A stretch of 26,332 nucleotides of DNA from JBCBTJ01 sp964597685 (GTDB lineage Bacteria > Pseudomonadota > Alphaproteobacteria > Caulobacterales > Hyphomonadaceae). Positions within the stretch are counted from its first letter, which is position 1. Every line of letters starts with the position of its first letter. The notes beneath the pieces were generated by a model. That model worked only from the letters and a program-made list of their open reading frames with translations. It was not told the DNA's origin and ran no database searches. Location of the stretch: contig CAZQZC010000021.1 of assembly GCA_964597685.1 (NCBI GenBank), positions 1-26,332 on the forward strand, in the 5' to 3' direction. A program made the position numbers and the translations under genes. Below, piece after piece: positions 1 through 8,753 of this stretch.

Positions 1-1
1 G

Positions 2-529
2 GTGGTGCTGGAGGAGCTCGAGCGCGCCAAGGCCCGCGGCGCCAAGATCTACGCCGAAGTGGTGGGCTACGGGCTCACAGGCGATGCTTTCCACATCACT
101 GCGCCGGCCGACAACGCCGAGGGCGGCTACCGCGCCATGAAGATGGCGCTCGAAACAGCCGGGCTGCAGCCGTCGGACATCGATTATGTGAATACCCACG
201 GCACATCCACGCCGCTTGGCGACGAGGGCGAAATTCGGGCGATCGAGCGCGTGTTCGGGAACGAGGCGGCCAGATTGTCCCTGTCGGCCACGAAGTCAGC
301 GATCGGCCACCTGTTGGGCGCCGCCGGCGCTGTCGAAGCGGCGTTTTGCGTGCTGGCCATTCGCGACGGGGTGATGCCGCCGACGTTGAATCTCGACAAT
401 CCGAGTTTCGAAACGCCGATAGACTTGATTCCGCATCAAGCGAAGCGCGCGCCGGTGCGGGTCGCGTTGTCGAACTCATTCGGATTCGGCGGGACGAACG
501 CGGCGGTTATCGTGAAGGCCGTGGAGTAA
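2..529 (+). CDS. fabF: Beta-ketoacyl-ACP synthase II, C-terminal part (5' end outside window)
   Basis: Condensing enzyme of type II fatty acid synthesis; it joins malonyl-ACP to a growing acyl-ACP in the cytosol. Only the last 175 or so codons are present and the frame is open to the left edge. Visible motifs are HGTSTPLGD (the first catalytic histidine of the Cys-His-His triad), KSAIGHLLGAAGAVEA (the conserved lysine and second histidine) and the C-terminal glycine-rich NSFGFGGTNA. The nucleophilic cysteine lies upstream of the window. It ends in TAA 20 bases before mltG, an order (fabF-mltG) that is common in bacteria. FabF rather than FabB is favoured by the mltG neighbour and the motif context; family assignment is very secure. 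Confidence 0.96.
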   Translation: MVLEELERAKARGAKIYAEVVGYGLTGDAFHITAPADNAEGGYRAMKMALETAGLQPSDIDYVNTHGTSTPLGDEGEIRAIERVFGNEAARLSLSATKSAIGHLLGAAGAVEAAFCVLAIRDGVMPPTLNLDNPSFETPIDLIPHQAKRAPVRVALSNSFGFGGTNAAVIVKAVE

Positions 530-549
530 ACCCGCCACCGGCGCACGCC

Positions 550-1584
550 ATGGCGGGACGGGAGAGGGCGATCAGACTTTTTTTGTCTCTTCTGGTCTTG
601 GCGACGATCCTCGCCGCAGCCGTATCCTGTGCGGGGTGGTTCTATCTTGAGAACGAGCGGGTGCGCCCCGGACCGCTTTCCAGTGAGACGCGCTTTATCG
701 TTCGAGAAGGCGAAGGCCTGTCGGCGATCGCCGAGCGGATGGAGGAGGCGCGCATCATCCGCAACGCCGACATGATGAAGCTCTCGGCCCGGTTAACCGG
801 GGTGGAGACCCTTGTCCAAGCAGGCGAGTATCAGATCCCTCCGGGCGCCAGCCAGGCCGACGTGCTGAGGCGGCTGGTCGATGGACAGGTGGTGACCTTT
901 CGCATCACCATTCCCGAGGGTCTGACGAGCGCGCAGATCATGAGGCTGATCGAAGCCGATCCGCAACTGTCTGGTCCGATGCCCGAAACGCCGGACGAAG
1001 GCGCTTTGCTGCCCGATACATATGTCTTCAACAGCGGGGCGCGACGGGCCGACCTTGTGGACCGCATGGCCGCGGCGCAGGCGGAATTGCTGGACGACTT
1101 ATGGCCGGAGCGGGCTGACGACTTGCCCTTCGGTGCGCGCGACGAGGCCGTGATCCTGGCGTCCATCGTCGAAAAAGAGACGGGCGTTCCAGGCGAACGC
1201 GGCGAGATCGCCGGCGTGTTCGTCAACCGGCTGCGCCGCGGCATGCGGCTCGAGAGCGATCCGACGATCATTTACGGCGTCTCGCGCGGGGAACCGCTGG
1301 TCAACGACAAGGGCCAGCGCCGAACGCTTTATCGATCCGAAATCGATCGCGAGACGCCCTGGAACACCTACCAGATCGACGGGCTGCCGCCGACGCCGAT
1401 TTGCAATCCCGGCCGCGACGCGATCGCGGCGGTGCTCAACCCGCCGGAAACCGAGAACATTTTCTTCGTGGCCGATGGAACCGGCGGGCACGCCTTCGCG
1501 GAATCCTACCGGGACCACCAACGCAATGTCGCCGCCTATCGCCGGATCGAAGCCGAACGCATCGCGGCGGAGCGCGCTCAGTGA
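550..1584 (+). CDS. mltG: Endolytic murein transglycosylase MltG (YceG family)
   Basis: Membrane-anchored lytic transglycosylase that cleaves nascent peptidoglycan strands and is thought to end glycan elongation. The chosen ATG gives a protein of 344 residues starting MAGRERAIRLF, with one N-terminal membrane segment (about residues 8-28) and the rest periplasmic. A LysM-like N-terminal part (RFIVREGEGLSAIAERM) is followed by the YceG domain with LLPDTYVF, the catalytic-glutamate motif SIVEKETG, then SDPTIIYG, TPWNTYQIDGLPPTPICNPG and the terminal FVADGTGGHAF block. The frame stays open upstream into fabF, but that extension has no family likeness. The stop codon overlaps the GTG start of the next gene (GTGA), so translation is probably coupled. 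Confidence 0.95.
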   Translation: MAGRERAIRLFLSLLVLATILAAAVSCAGWFYLENERVRPGPLSSETRFIVREGEGLSAIAERMEEARIIRNADMMKLSARLTGVETLVQAGEYQIPPGASQADVLRRLVDGQVVTFRITIPEGLTSAQIMRLIEADPQLSGPMPETPDEGALLPDTYVFNSGARRADLVDRMAAAQAELLDDLWPERADDLPFGARDEAVILASIVEKETGVPGERGEIAGVFVNRLRRGMRLESDPTIIYGVSRGEPLVNDKGQRRTLYRSEIDRETPWNTYQIDGLPPTPICNPGRDAIAAVLNPPETENIFFVADGTGGHAFAESYRDHQRNVAAYRRIEAERIAAERAQ

Positions 1585-2468
1585 CCAGTTTGAGCGGCAT
1601 GACTGGCTTTGGCCGCGCCGCGGGCGAAGCGGATTGGGGGAGCTGGACATGGGAGGCGAAGAGCGTCAATGGGCGCGGCCTGGACCTGCGGCTCAATCTG
1701 CCGAACGGGCTTGAAGCCCTCGAAGCCCCGATCAAAGCGGCGGCCAAACGTCGATTTGCGCGTGGAAACCTTCAGATATCCTTGCGGATCGACGCCGCTG
1801 CGGCGGGCGGACTTGGGGTGGACGAACAAGCGCTGGACGCGCTGTCGCGGGCCTGGCTGGCGCGGACGGGGCGTGCGTCGATGAACGGCCTGGCGCTTGC
1901 AATCCTGATGACGGCGCGCGGCGTGATCGAAACGGGCGTTCGCGATCTGCGCCATATCGGCGACGACGACGCAGCATCGACGGCGCTGCTCAACTCTGGC
2001 GAAGCCGCGCTAGAGAATTTGGCGGATGCGCGCCGTGTCGAAGGTCGATCGCTCGGCGACATACTCGGCGGCCTGATCGACCAGATGAAAGCCGTTCGGT
2101 TGGACGCGAAAGATCACGCTGAGCGCCAGCCGGCCCTCCTCCAGGAAAGGCTGACGGGCCGGGTGGCGGATCTCGTGGCCGACATATCCGTCGACCCAGA
2201 CCGGCTTGCGGCTGAAATCGCCATGCTTGCGGCGAAATCAGACGTGCTTGAGGAGCTTGATCGGCTCGAAGCGCACCTTGAGACGGGCCAGGCTCACCTC
2301 CGGGGCGGTGGTCCGATCGGCCGCAAGCTCGATTTTCTCGCCCAGGAGCTTGGCCGCGAAGCCAATACGCTGTGCTCAAAGTCGGTGAGCCTGGATTTGA
2401 CGAATTCCGGTTTGGCGCTGAAATCGTTGATCGATCAGTTCAAGGAGCAAGCGGCGAATGTCGAGTGA
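1581..2468 (+). CDS. YicC-family endoribonuclease
   Basis: Member of the YicC/YloC family, whose E. coli founder has been described as an endoribonuclease acting on small RNAs; the role in alphaproteobacteria is not settled. The protein is 295 residues. Its N-terminus reads VTSLSGMTGFGRA, matching the family's usual start (SMTGFxRA), which is why the GTG at 1581 is preferred over the ATG at 1599. The C-terminal DUF1732 signature GRKLDFLAQELGREANTLCS is intact and is followed by the expected helical tail. It overlaps mltG by 4 bases and gmk by 11 bases; yicC next to gmk is a widespread pairing. Family assignment is firm, biochemical role less so. Confidence 0.93.
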   Translation: MTSLSGMTGFGRAAGEADWGSWTWEAKSVNGRGLDLRLNLPNGLEALEAPIKAAAKRRFARGNLQISLRIDAAAAGGLGVDEQALDALSRAWLARTGRASMNGLALAILMTARGVIETGVRDLRHIGDDDAASTALLNSGEAALENLADARRVEGRSLGDILGGLIDQMKAVRLDAKDHAERQPALLQERLTGRVADLVADISVDPDRLAAEIAMLAAKSDVLEELDRLEAHLETGQAHLRGGGPIGRKLDFLAQELGREANTLCSKSVSLDLTNSGLALKSLIDQFKEQAANVE

Positions 2469-3096
2469 GACGCCCGAACGTCGCGGCGTAATGCTTGTGA
2501 TTTCAAGCCCTTCCGGGGCTGGAAAAACGACGCTCGCCAGTATGTTGATGGAGGAGTTTCCCGACGTCGCTTTGTCGATTTCGGCGACAACCCGCGCGCC
2601 GCGCCCAAACGAAGCCGACGGCGTCGATTACTATTTCCGCTCCGAGATCGAATTCCGCAGCATGATCCAAGGCCGCGAATTCCTTGAATGGGCTAAGGTT
2701 TTTGATCATTTCTACGGCACCCCCAGGGCGGATACGGTCGCGAAACTGGAATCCGGCACGGACGTCATCTTCGATGTTGATTGGCAAGGCGCGGATGCGC
2801 TTCACGATCAGTTGCCCCATGATGTGACGTCCGTTTTTGTCCTGCCGCCCAGTATGGAGGCGTTGGAAGCGCGCTTGGCCGCGCGGCCTGGATCCACGCC
2901 CGAAAGCGTCGCGCGGCGGATGGCCGGGGCCAAGGCCGAGATCATGCATTGGCGGCGCTACGATTACTGCATCATCAATGACGATCTGAACGAGGCCTAT
3001 GTGCGCCTCAAGCGGATCTTGTTGACGGAACGGACGAAGCGGCTGCGCCAGTTCAGCTTGGAAGATCATGTTCGCCGGCTATTGGGCGAGGCTTGA
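2458..3096 (+). CDS. gmk: Guanylate kinase
   Basis: Phosphorylates GMP (and dGMP) to GDP with ATP in the cytosol, an essential step in GTP supply and in recycling of cyclic-di-GMP products. The protein is 212 residues, typical for the family. The P-loop is SSPSGAGKTTLASML near residues 14-28, followed by the GMP-binding stretch SATTRAPRPNEADGVDYYF and FLEWAKVFDHFYGTP, then the lid region with ARRMAGAKAEI and the YDYCIINDDL motif. It is the last gene of the rightward fabF-mltG-yicC-gmk run and meets the leftward rsmA with an 18-base tail-to-tail overlap, so no terminator fits between them. Confidence 0.97.
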   Translation: MSSETPERRGVMLVISSPSGAGKTTLASMLMEEFPDVALSISATTRAPRPNEADGVDYYFRSEIEFRSMIQGREFLEWAKVFDHFYGTPRADTVAKLESGTDVIFDVDWQGADALHDQLPHDVTSVFVLPPSMEALEARLAARPGSTPESVARRMAGAKAEIMHWRRYDYCIINDDLNEAYVRLKRILLTERTKRLRQFSLEDHVRRLLGEA

Positions 3097-3927
3097 CGTT
3101 TGTGGGCTCAAACGCGCCGCGAGGCGCCGGAAGCCGGCCTGATCGATGGTCTCCGCCCGTGCAGTCGGATCAAGATCGGCCTCGATAATCCACTTCTCTA
3201 CATCGAGACCTTGAGATTTCGCGAGCGGTTTCAGAGATGTGCGGAGCATCTTCCGGCGTTGCCCGAAGGCCGCCGACGTAACCGATTCGAGGGATGCGAG
3301 GTCGTCGAAGCGCTGCGCCTGCCGAAGCGGCGTCAACACGGCGACCGCGCTGTGGACATTCGGCGGCGGCCGGAACGCTCCGGGCGGGAGCGTGAAGGCG
3401 ATGTGGGTTTCGCAGACCGCCTGCGCCAGAACCGCCAGCCGGCCGTAATGCGGCGAGCCCGGTTTCGCGCAGATGCGTTCGGCGACTTCCTTTTGAAACA
3501 TCAGGGCCATCTCGCCGCGCCAGTCGCCGGCCTTTAGCCACGAGACCAGCAGCGGCGTCGCCACATTGTAGGGCAAGTTGGCTATGATCATGGCGGGTCG
3601 GCTGGCCTTGGCGTCTGCGAAGACCTCGGCCCAATCCACCTTGCGGGCGTCCGTGTGGCGGACCACAAGGCGGCCCTCGCTGGCGGCCGGCCATGCCCGA
3701 AGCGCGTCGGCGAAGCGGCTGTCTGCTTCGACGGCGATCACCTTCGCCGCGCCTTCGGCGAGCAGGGCGCGGGTCAACCCGCCGGGGCCGGGGCCCACCT
3801 CGATCACCACGCGCCCATCGACTGGCCCGGCGGCCAAGGCTGCGCGCTTCAAGATATCCGGATCGAAGAGGAAATGCTGCCCCAGGGTTTTCCGGGCGGG
3901 CGCGCTGGTCAGCGGCGGTTCAGTCAT
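3079..3927 (-). CDS. rsmA: 16S rRNA dimethyladenosine transferase RsmA (KsgA)
   Basis: S-adenosylmethionine-dependent enzyme that dimethylates two adjacent adenines near the 3' end of 16S rRNA (A1518 and A1519 in E. coli numbering) late in 30S assembly. The protein is 282 residues. Visible motifs are TLGQHFLFDPDIL at the N-terminus, the SAM-binding VIEVGPGPGGLTRAL, and the catalytic motif NLPYNVATPLLVSW. The C-terminal helical domain has FRPPPNVHSAVAVLTPL and FGQRRKMLRTSLK. The start overlaps the end of pdxA by 8 bases, and pdxA-rsmA is a classic coupled pair. It is the last gene of the lptD-surA-pdxA-rsmA run. Confidence 0.97.
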   Translation of the reverse strand: MTEPPLTSAPARKTLGQHFLFDPDILKRAALAAGPVDGRVVIEVGPGPGGLTRALLAEGAAKVIAVEADSRFADALRAWPAASEGRLVVRHTDARKVDWAEVFADAKASRPAMIIANLPYNVATPLLVSWLKAGDWRGEMALMFQKEVAERICAKPGSPHYGRLAVLAQAVCETHIAFTLPPGAFRPPPNVHSAVAVLTPLRQAQRFDDLASLESVTSAAFGQRRKMLRTSLKPLAKSQGLDVEKWIIEADLDPTARAETIDQAGFRRLAARLSPQTSSLAQ

Positions 3928-4933
3928 GGCGACGGGCGCGCTTGTCGGCCATCGAACGGGCGAGGCGAATGGCTGCGATGAGGCTATCTGGCCTGGGGTT
4001 TCCTGACGCGGCGGCGTCGTAAGCTGTGCCGTGGTCGGGGCTCGTGCGGACGATCGGCAGGCCGAGCGTCGTGTTTACGCCTCCCCAGAAGTCCAGCGTT
4101 TTCACTGGGATAAGGCCCTGGTCGTGGGTCATGGCGATCACCGCGTCGAAGCGTCCCGAGAGGGCTTCGGCGAACACGGTGTCGCCAGGCCGCGCGTCGG
4201 CGATATCGATTCCTGAGGTCCGAAGCGCCTGCGCCGCGGGGTTGATGATCTCAATCTCCTCTTGGCCCAAAGCGCCGCCCTCGCCGGCATGGGGGTTGAG
4301 GCCGGAAAAGGCGAGGCGCGGCGATGGGATCCCGAAATCGCGGCGGAGCGCTTGGTCCACAATTGACGCGATCTCGATCAACAGATCCGACGTGATAGAT
4401 CGCGCCGCCTCGACAAGAGGCTGGTGGATCGTCGCCAAGGCGACCCGAAGACCGCCGCCGACCAGCATCATGACAGGCCGAAGCGGCGCCTCGGCTTGTT
4501 TGGTACAAAGGGCGGCGAGGTATTCCGTATGCCCGGCGTGTTGGAAACCCGCTTGGTAGAGCTGCGCTTTCGCGATTGGATTTGTGACGATTCCGCTCGC
4601 GCGCTGCGCCGTCGCGAGGTCTGCCGCAATCGCGATTGACTGCAGGATCGCATCCGCCCAGTCCGGCGCTGGGTGTCCTGGCGCGGGCAAGGCGCGCGCT
4701 GGGCGGTCCAGCTCCAAGACGGGGAGCGCCGTCTGGAACACGTTCGGCGCATCGTCGGGTGTGGAAATCACCTGAGTTGGAACCCGGTGATACGCGTCGG
4801 CGGGGCCAATGGCGAAGAAAGCCGCGTTCGGGGCTCCGCGAAGCGCGCTCCAAGCGTCGCAGGTGATCAGGGGGCCGCATCCCGCGGGATCGCCCATGGT
4901 GACCGCAAGCGGATTTATGCGAGGAGGCGTCAT
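3920..4933 (-). CDS. pdxA: 4-hydroxythreonine-4-phosphate dehydrogenase
   Basis: NAD-dependent oxidation of 4-phosphohydroxy-L-threonine in the DXP-dependent pathway to pyridoxal phosphate. The ATG at 4933 gives 337 residues beginning MTPPRINPLAVTMGDPAG, as expected; the frame is open further upstream but that extension overlaps the end of surA. Metal-binding histidines fit the motifs HAGHTEYLA, TIHQPLVEA and MTHDQGLIPVK; NPHAGEGG and VRTSPDHGTAYDAA are also intact. The usual GDPAGIGPEI reads GDPAGCGPLI here, a small departure. It follows surA by 38 bases and overlaps rsmA, consistent with one transcript. Confidence 0.95.
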   Translation of the reverse strand: MTPPRINPLAVTMGDPAGCGPLITCDAWSALRGAPNAAFFAIGPADAYHRVPTQVISTPDDAPNVFQTALPVLELDRPARALPAPGHPAPDWADAILQSIAIAADLATAQRASGIVTNPIAKAQLYQAGFQHAGHTEYLAALCTKQAEAPLRPVMMLVGGGLRVALATIHQPLVEAARSITSDLLIEIASIVDQALRRDFGIPSPRLAFSGLNPHAGEGGALGQEEIEIINPAAQALRTSGIDIADARPGDTVFAEALSGRFDAVIAMTHDQGLIPVKTLDFWGGVNTTLGLPIVRTSPDHGTAYDAAASGNPRPDSLIAAIRLARSMADKRARRHD

Positions 4934-4971
4934 CCAGCCGGTGTCGCGACTTAGACGCGCCTGTGCAAGCG

Positions 4972-6213
4972 TCAGCGGCGAATGATCGTCGCTTCCAGTC
5001 GCAGATTTCGAAGCTCGCGATCGGAGATCATGCTCAATTCTTCGCTGAAGAGGCGGTCTTCGATCTGCACTCGCGTCGGCAATCCATCGCCGCCGACCCG
5101 GCGCTCGCAAACGAACATGACCGCGCGCCCCGTGGCCGAGTCGAACGCGTCGGACCGGTCGCCCTGCTCCACGTCGGCGACAAGGGATTGCGCCGTCTCA
5201 TTGAGGTCGTCGAGGCGCACTTCGCCAAGCGTGATCGCCTTCAAATCGGAATTCGCCTCGGCGACGCCGTCGAGATCGTCGCAGGCGTCGGTCCGCCGGA
5301 TCGCTGCGTTCAGGTCCGCGTCTGAGCCGTTCGTGGCGACGAGCTGCCGCAGAGACAGAACCTCTGTCATGGACTGAGGATCCCGCTTGCCGCGTACGCC
5401 GACGATGAAGACGCCGTTGCTTACCGGGATCGGGTCGCTCACGCCGGGGCCGGGCATCGCCGCGATGGCTTCGCGCACCTCGTCTGGAAGCGTGTCGAGC
5501 GTGACCCAGCCTCGATTGCCGCCCGCTGCTGCGGTTGGAGACGACGAGAATTGCTGCGCGGCCGCTTCAAACGGGGCGCCTTGACGCAATTGTTCGACGA
5601 GGCCGGAGGCCGCTTGAAGCGCCTGCGTTCTCGTTTGCGGATCGCCGGCGAACAGAAAAATCTCGGACACCTGGTATTGCGTCTCGTCAGCCTGGTCGAC
5701 GAAGCGTTGCATGCGGTCTTCGATCTGGTTTTTCGAGACCCGGATCCGGGATCCGTAGAGGCCGCCCATGATCTCGCGCCAGGCGATTTCCGCGCGCATC
5801 TGTTCTTCAAGGCTCGCCGGGTTAACGCCGGCCGACAGCAATTGGTCGTACAGGCTGGCTCGGTCCAAACCGGCTTGCGAAGCGATGCGATCGACCGCTC
5901 GGGCGATGGAGCCTGCGTCGATCTCGAGTTCAAACTCCTGCGCTTCCTGCAATTGAAGCGTTTCGTCGATCAATTGTTCGAGGGCCTGCGCCGTAATCTG
6001 TTGAAGCGCTTCCTGGTCGGGCTGAACGCCAAGGCTCAACAGGAGAAGCTGCGCCCGCTCGCGGACGTCCGAATAGGTGATGACTTGGTCGTTGACCGTT
6101 GCGGCAATGCCTTCCAGCGTAATGGATTGCTGCGCGTCCTGCGCATGTCCCTCGCCAAACCCGGCCGCCAGAAGCGCGCTCGCGCCGATGATGAGGCGTT
6201 TCATGTGACCCAT
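4972..6213 (-). CDS. surA: Periplasmic chaperone / peptidyl-prolyl isomerase SurA
   Basis: Periplasmic chaperone that escorts outer-membrane beta-barrel proteins, including LptD, to the Bam complex. From the ATG at 6213 the protein is 413 residues; a signal peptide (MKRLIIGASALLAAGFG, likely cut after GHA) follows at residue 4. The SurA N-terminal domain contains IAATVNDQVITYSDVRERA, then the parvulin domain runs from about QYQVSEIFLFA through GGNRGWVTLDTLPDEV to PIPVSNGVFIVGVRGKR. A second, poorly conserved C-terminal domain has two cysteines. The start is supported by a strong ribosome binding site at 6222-6227. The gene sits 95 bases after lptD, its best-known client. Confidence 0.92.
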   Translation of the reverse strand: MGHMKRLIIGASALLAAGFGEGHAQDAQQSITLEGIAATVNDQVITYSDVRERAQLLLLSLGVQPDQEALQQITAQALEQLIDETLQLQEAQEFELEIDAGSIARAVDRIASQAGLDRASLYDQLLSAGVNPASLEEQMRAEIAWREIMGGLYGSRIRVSKNQIEDRMQRFVDQADETQYQVSEIFLFAGDPQTRTQALQAASGLVEQLRQGAPFEAAAQQFSSSPTAAAGGNRGWVTLDTLPDEVREAIAAMPGPGVSDPIPVSNGVFIVGVRGKRDPQSMTEVLSLRQLVATNGSDADLNAAIRRTDACDDLDGVAEANSDLKAITLGEVRLDDLNETAQSLVADVEQGDRSDAFDSATGRAVMFVCERRVGGDGLPTRVQIEDRLFSEELSMISDRELRNLRLEATIIRR

Positions 6214-6221
6214 CCCTGTGT

Positions 6222-6227
6222 TCCTCC
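6222..6227 (-). promoter_or_regulatory. Ribosome binding site deciding the surA start
   Basis: The minus strand reads GGAGGA followed by 8 bases (acacaggg) and then ATG at 6213. This spacing favours the start MGHMKRL over the ATG at 6204, and over longer in-frame extensions to 6264 that would put a hydrophilic stretch before the signal peptide. Confidence 0.75.
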
Positions 6228-6308
6228 ACCGTCCGACATGACGGACGATGCGGTAAAATACCAATCAAAAGATCTCGTGCAATCGGGGAGGACAGTCTGC
6301 AAGCTGTC

Positions 6309-8558
6309 TCAGCGAAAATCCCCCGTGCCGAAATCGCCCAGATTTTTCAATGAGAATCTGAATTGTATCGAATCGTTGGAGCCAAGCACGGCGTTGGCGT
6401 TCTCCCGGCGCGTAAAGACGAGTTCGAACCGGGAGCATTCGTCTTCATAGGCGACCCCGAACACCTGCGACAGGTTCTGGCTCGCCGTAATGTTGCGCCG
6501 CTGCGAATAAAGCAGGGAATAATTCTTCGTGATTTTCAGCTCCGAGGACACGAGGAAGCCCTCGATCTGCCCCGGCGTCGCCTCGGGCGGCAACTCGGCC
6601 GTCGGTGCGATGCTGTCGTCGATCAGAAAGTATCGGCCTGACGCCCGTAGCGGCCCAAGCCGGGCGCCAAGCCCGGCGTCTAGGCGGTTCAGCGAGAAAT
6701 CTTCGTCGTCGAACCGGGCGCGCGCATCGATGCGAACCGGCGCCCGAAAGTCGACAGCCACGTTCGCGAGCCAATCCGAAGACGTGCCGTCGAGATTGGA
6801 AAAGGCGTCGAACGCAGGATCAGCGCGCGATCGCCAGCGCCGCCCGCCGGTGAAGTCAAGCCGCGTGCCGTCCTTGAAACGGGCTGTTGCGTTAAGGCCC
6901 GCAGCCAACCTGCCATCGCCTTCGTAGAGATCGAAATTGCCGAAGCCGTTCGCATCGAAGAGCGAAAACTCGTCGAATTCGTAGAGCAGGTCGTCCTCCG
7001 GTTCGAAGGGCACTTCGTTGGCGCCGGCGACGCCCCAGGCGGCGAGGATTTTTGGTTCCAGCGTTAAGTCGACGAACGAACCCGTTCGCACGAGCGGCCA
7101 GGCGACCGTGGCGCCAAGCGACCCGACGCCGCGTCCGAATTCGCCGTCGCCCGTGATCTCTTCGTCCAATTGGTAAAAATCGCCGCGCGCCTCGGCGAAG
7201 GGTTCGACAACAAATCCGCCGGGAAGGATGGCTGTCGTGCGCCACTCGCCGCCCAATGAGACGCGTCGATTGTCGCCAACCTCAACACCGTTGATCACGC
7301 CTGGCTCTGAGCGGTTCAGAATGGCCGACGACAATGTGATGGACGTTCTGCCAAAGGCTCCGAAATCGTTCAATTTTTCCGCAAACAGGATCGGAGTTGC
7401 GGACGGGATCTGATTGTCAACGCCCGCGAAGCGCAGATCTTGATAAGAGAGAACAGCGCCGTCGACATAAAAATCCTGTCCCTGGCCCACAGCGAAAATT
7501 TGAGACACCAAGACATTGGGCTGGCTGTCGATCAATCCACGCCGGACCCCTTCGCCAGGAATCTCGTAGATTCGATTGAAGAGGTCGTCCGTCGTGCGTT
7601 CGACCCCGAATCCCCACTGCCAATTGTCGTTGATCGCAAACAAGCCGCGCGCAAAGCCTGTCGCGCGATTCTCGCGTTCAAGCTCCAAGACCTCGCCGCC
7701 CGGCAAGATCTGCTCGGTGATCTTTTCGCCGTCGCCGTTGATGTCGAACTCGCGAGTGAAAAAACCGCTGACTTCCAATTGCCCGGACCAGAACCTCTTC
7801 CTGTATTCCGCTCCGATGAGCGGGCGCGCGTTTGTATAAACGATAGGCGTGAATGTGATGTCCGAGCTTTTGTCGATGACCCTGTAATAGGGCTGCTCCC
7901 ACCCCGCGCCGAGGCGTTGCGAGATTTGAATCCGCGGCGGCAGGAAGCCCGACCTGCGGGTCGAGTTCGGATCCGGATGGAAGAAAAACGGCGCGTAGAG
8001 AACGGGGACGCCCAAGATCTCGAGCACGGCGTCGCGGTAGGAAATCGTTTCCGTGTTCTCATCAAGCACAGCCCGGCGCGCGCGCAGCCGCCATGTCGGA
8101 CGTTCGCCCGTTTCTTCGCAAACCTCGCACGCTGTGTAGACCGCCTGGTCCAAGGCGTTGATGCCGTCCGATTGACGCACAGCTGAATTCGCCGCAGCGA
8201 TGCCGCCCTCGGCGAAGCGGGTCGAGAAACCGATTGCGAAGCCGTCGGTGAACGTCTCATCCACCTCGACCTCGTCGGCGAACCGTTGGGTTCCGTCAGG
8301 ATCGATGATCGTCACGCTTCCCGTCGCCCGGATTTTTCGGGTCGTTAGATCATAGATGACCTTATCAGCCCGCAGCACACGGCCGAGGAAAGCGGCGCGG
8401 ACGTTTCCTTCGGCGATGATGCGATTGTTTTTCTGGTCGTCCTCGATGGAATCGGCTTCCAGAGACACCTTGTCGCGCGAAACGTCGGCGGTCTGCGCCA
8501 TGCTTATGGGCGCTAGCCCAAAAAGCGCGCTGGCGGCGGCGCCAATCCATTTGGACAA
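6309..8558 (-). CDS. lptD: LPS-assembly outer membrane protein LptD
   Basis: Outer-membrane beta-barrel that, with LptE, inserts lipopolysaccharide into the outer leaflet. The proposed TTG start gives 749 residues beginning with a signal peptide (SKWIGAAASALFGLAPISMA, cut before QTADV). The N-terminal OstA/LptA-like beta-jellyroll contains VSLEADSIEDDQKNN and AEGNVRA; the barrel domain starts near the VLYAPFFFHPDPN motif, conserved in alphaproteobacterial LptD. A Cys-x-x-Cys pair (ACEVCEE) and a late cysteine (YEDECSRFE) fit the inter-domain disulfides known for the family. It is followed by surA. The usual upstream partners lptF and lptG are not in the window. Confidence 0.94.
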   Translation of the reverse strand: MSKWIGAAASALFGLAPISMAQTADVSRDKVSLEADSIEDDQKNNRIIAEGNVRAAFLGRVLRADKVIYDLTTRKIRATGSVTIIDPDGTQRFADEVEVDETFTDGFAIGFSTRFAEGGIAAANSAVRQSDGINALDQAVYTACEVCEETGERPTWRLRARRAVLDENTETISYRDAVLEILGVPVLYAPFFFHPDPNSTRRSGFLPPRIQISQRLGAGWEQPYYRVIDKSSDITFTPIVYTNARPLIGAEYRKRFWSGQLEVSGFFTREFDINGDGEKITEQILPGGEVLELERENRATGFARGLFAINDNWQWGFGVERTTDDLFNRIYEIPGEGVRRGLIDSQPNVLVSQIFAVGQGQDFYVDGAVLSYQDLRFAGVDNQIPSATPILFAEKLNDFGAFGRTSITLSSAILNRSEPGVINGVEVGDNRRVSLGGEWRTTAILPGGFVVEPFAEARGDFYQLDEEITGDGEFGRGVGSLGATVAWPLVRTGSFVDLTLEPKILAAWGVAGANEVPFEPEDDLLYEFDEFSLFDANGFGNFDLYEGDGRLAAGLNATARFKDGTRLDFTGGRRWRSRADPAFDAFSNLDGTSSDWLANVAVDFRAPVRIDARARFDDEDFSLNRLDAGLGARLGPLRASGRYFLIDDSIAPTAELPPEATPGQIEGFLVSSELKITKNYSLLYSQRRNITASQNLSQVFGVAYEDECSRFELVFTRRENANAVLGSNDSIQFRFSLKNLGDFGTGDFR

Positions 8559-8753
8559 TTCTGTCCCCTCCGTTCCCTCTACACGCGGACGCCAGCCCGC
8601 CCCTGTTCCCTCCACCACACGAATAATGGCCGGCGCGAACAGCGTCTAGCGACCGAGCGGGGCATGGCCGAAGTTTCATCTGGAGTGTGGCCTATGGGTT
8701 CTATCGCGGGCGGCCAAGTCCATGCGCCCGGCCGCTCGAACGCGTCGCCCGCC
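8559..8753. other. Gap between dprA and lptD with no recognisable gene
   Basis: This 195-base gap separates two conserved series. Short frames here, such as one starting MKLRPCPARSLD on the minus strand, resemble neither topA nor lptG, which would be the expected neighbours on either side. The lptD promoter probably lies here, but I could not pick convincing -35 and -10 boxes. The lptD-proximal part holds three imperfect copies of a GAGGGRAC-like purine stretch on the minus strand. Confidence 0.5.
8565..8571 (-). promoter_or_regulatory. Ribosome binding site supporting a TTG start for lptD
   Basis: Minus strand GGAGGGG lies 6 bases before TTG (8558-8556). Starting there puts the signal peptide at the very N-terminus. 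The alternative GTG at 8618 would add 20 hydrophilic residues in front of it. Similar GAGGGAAC-type purine stretches recur twice upstream (about 8573-8580 and 8604-8612), so chance likeness to a Shine-Dalgarno site cannot be excluded. Confidence 0.6.

Noticed and set aside
5551..6450. A 299-codon plus-strand frame opposite surA
   Set aside because: Antisense shadow; it has no start signal, and surA has signal peptide, parvulin domain and ribosome binding site.
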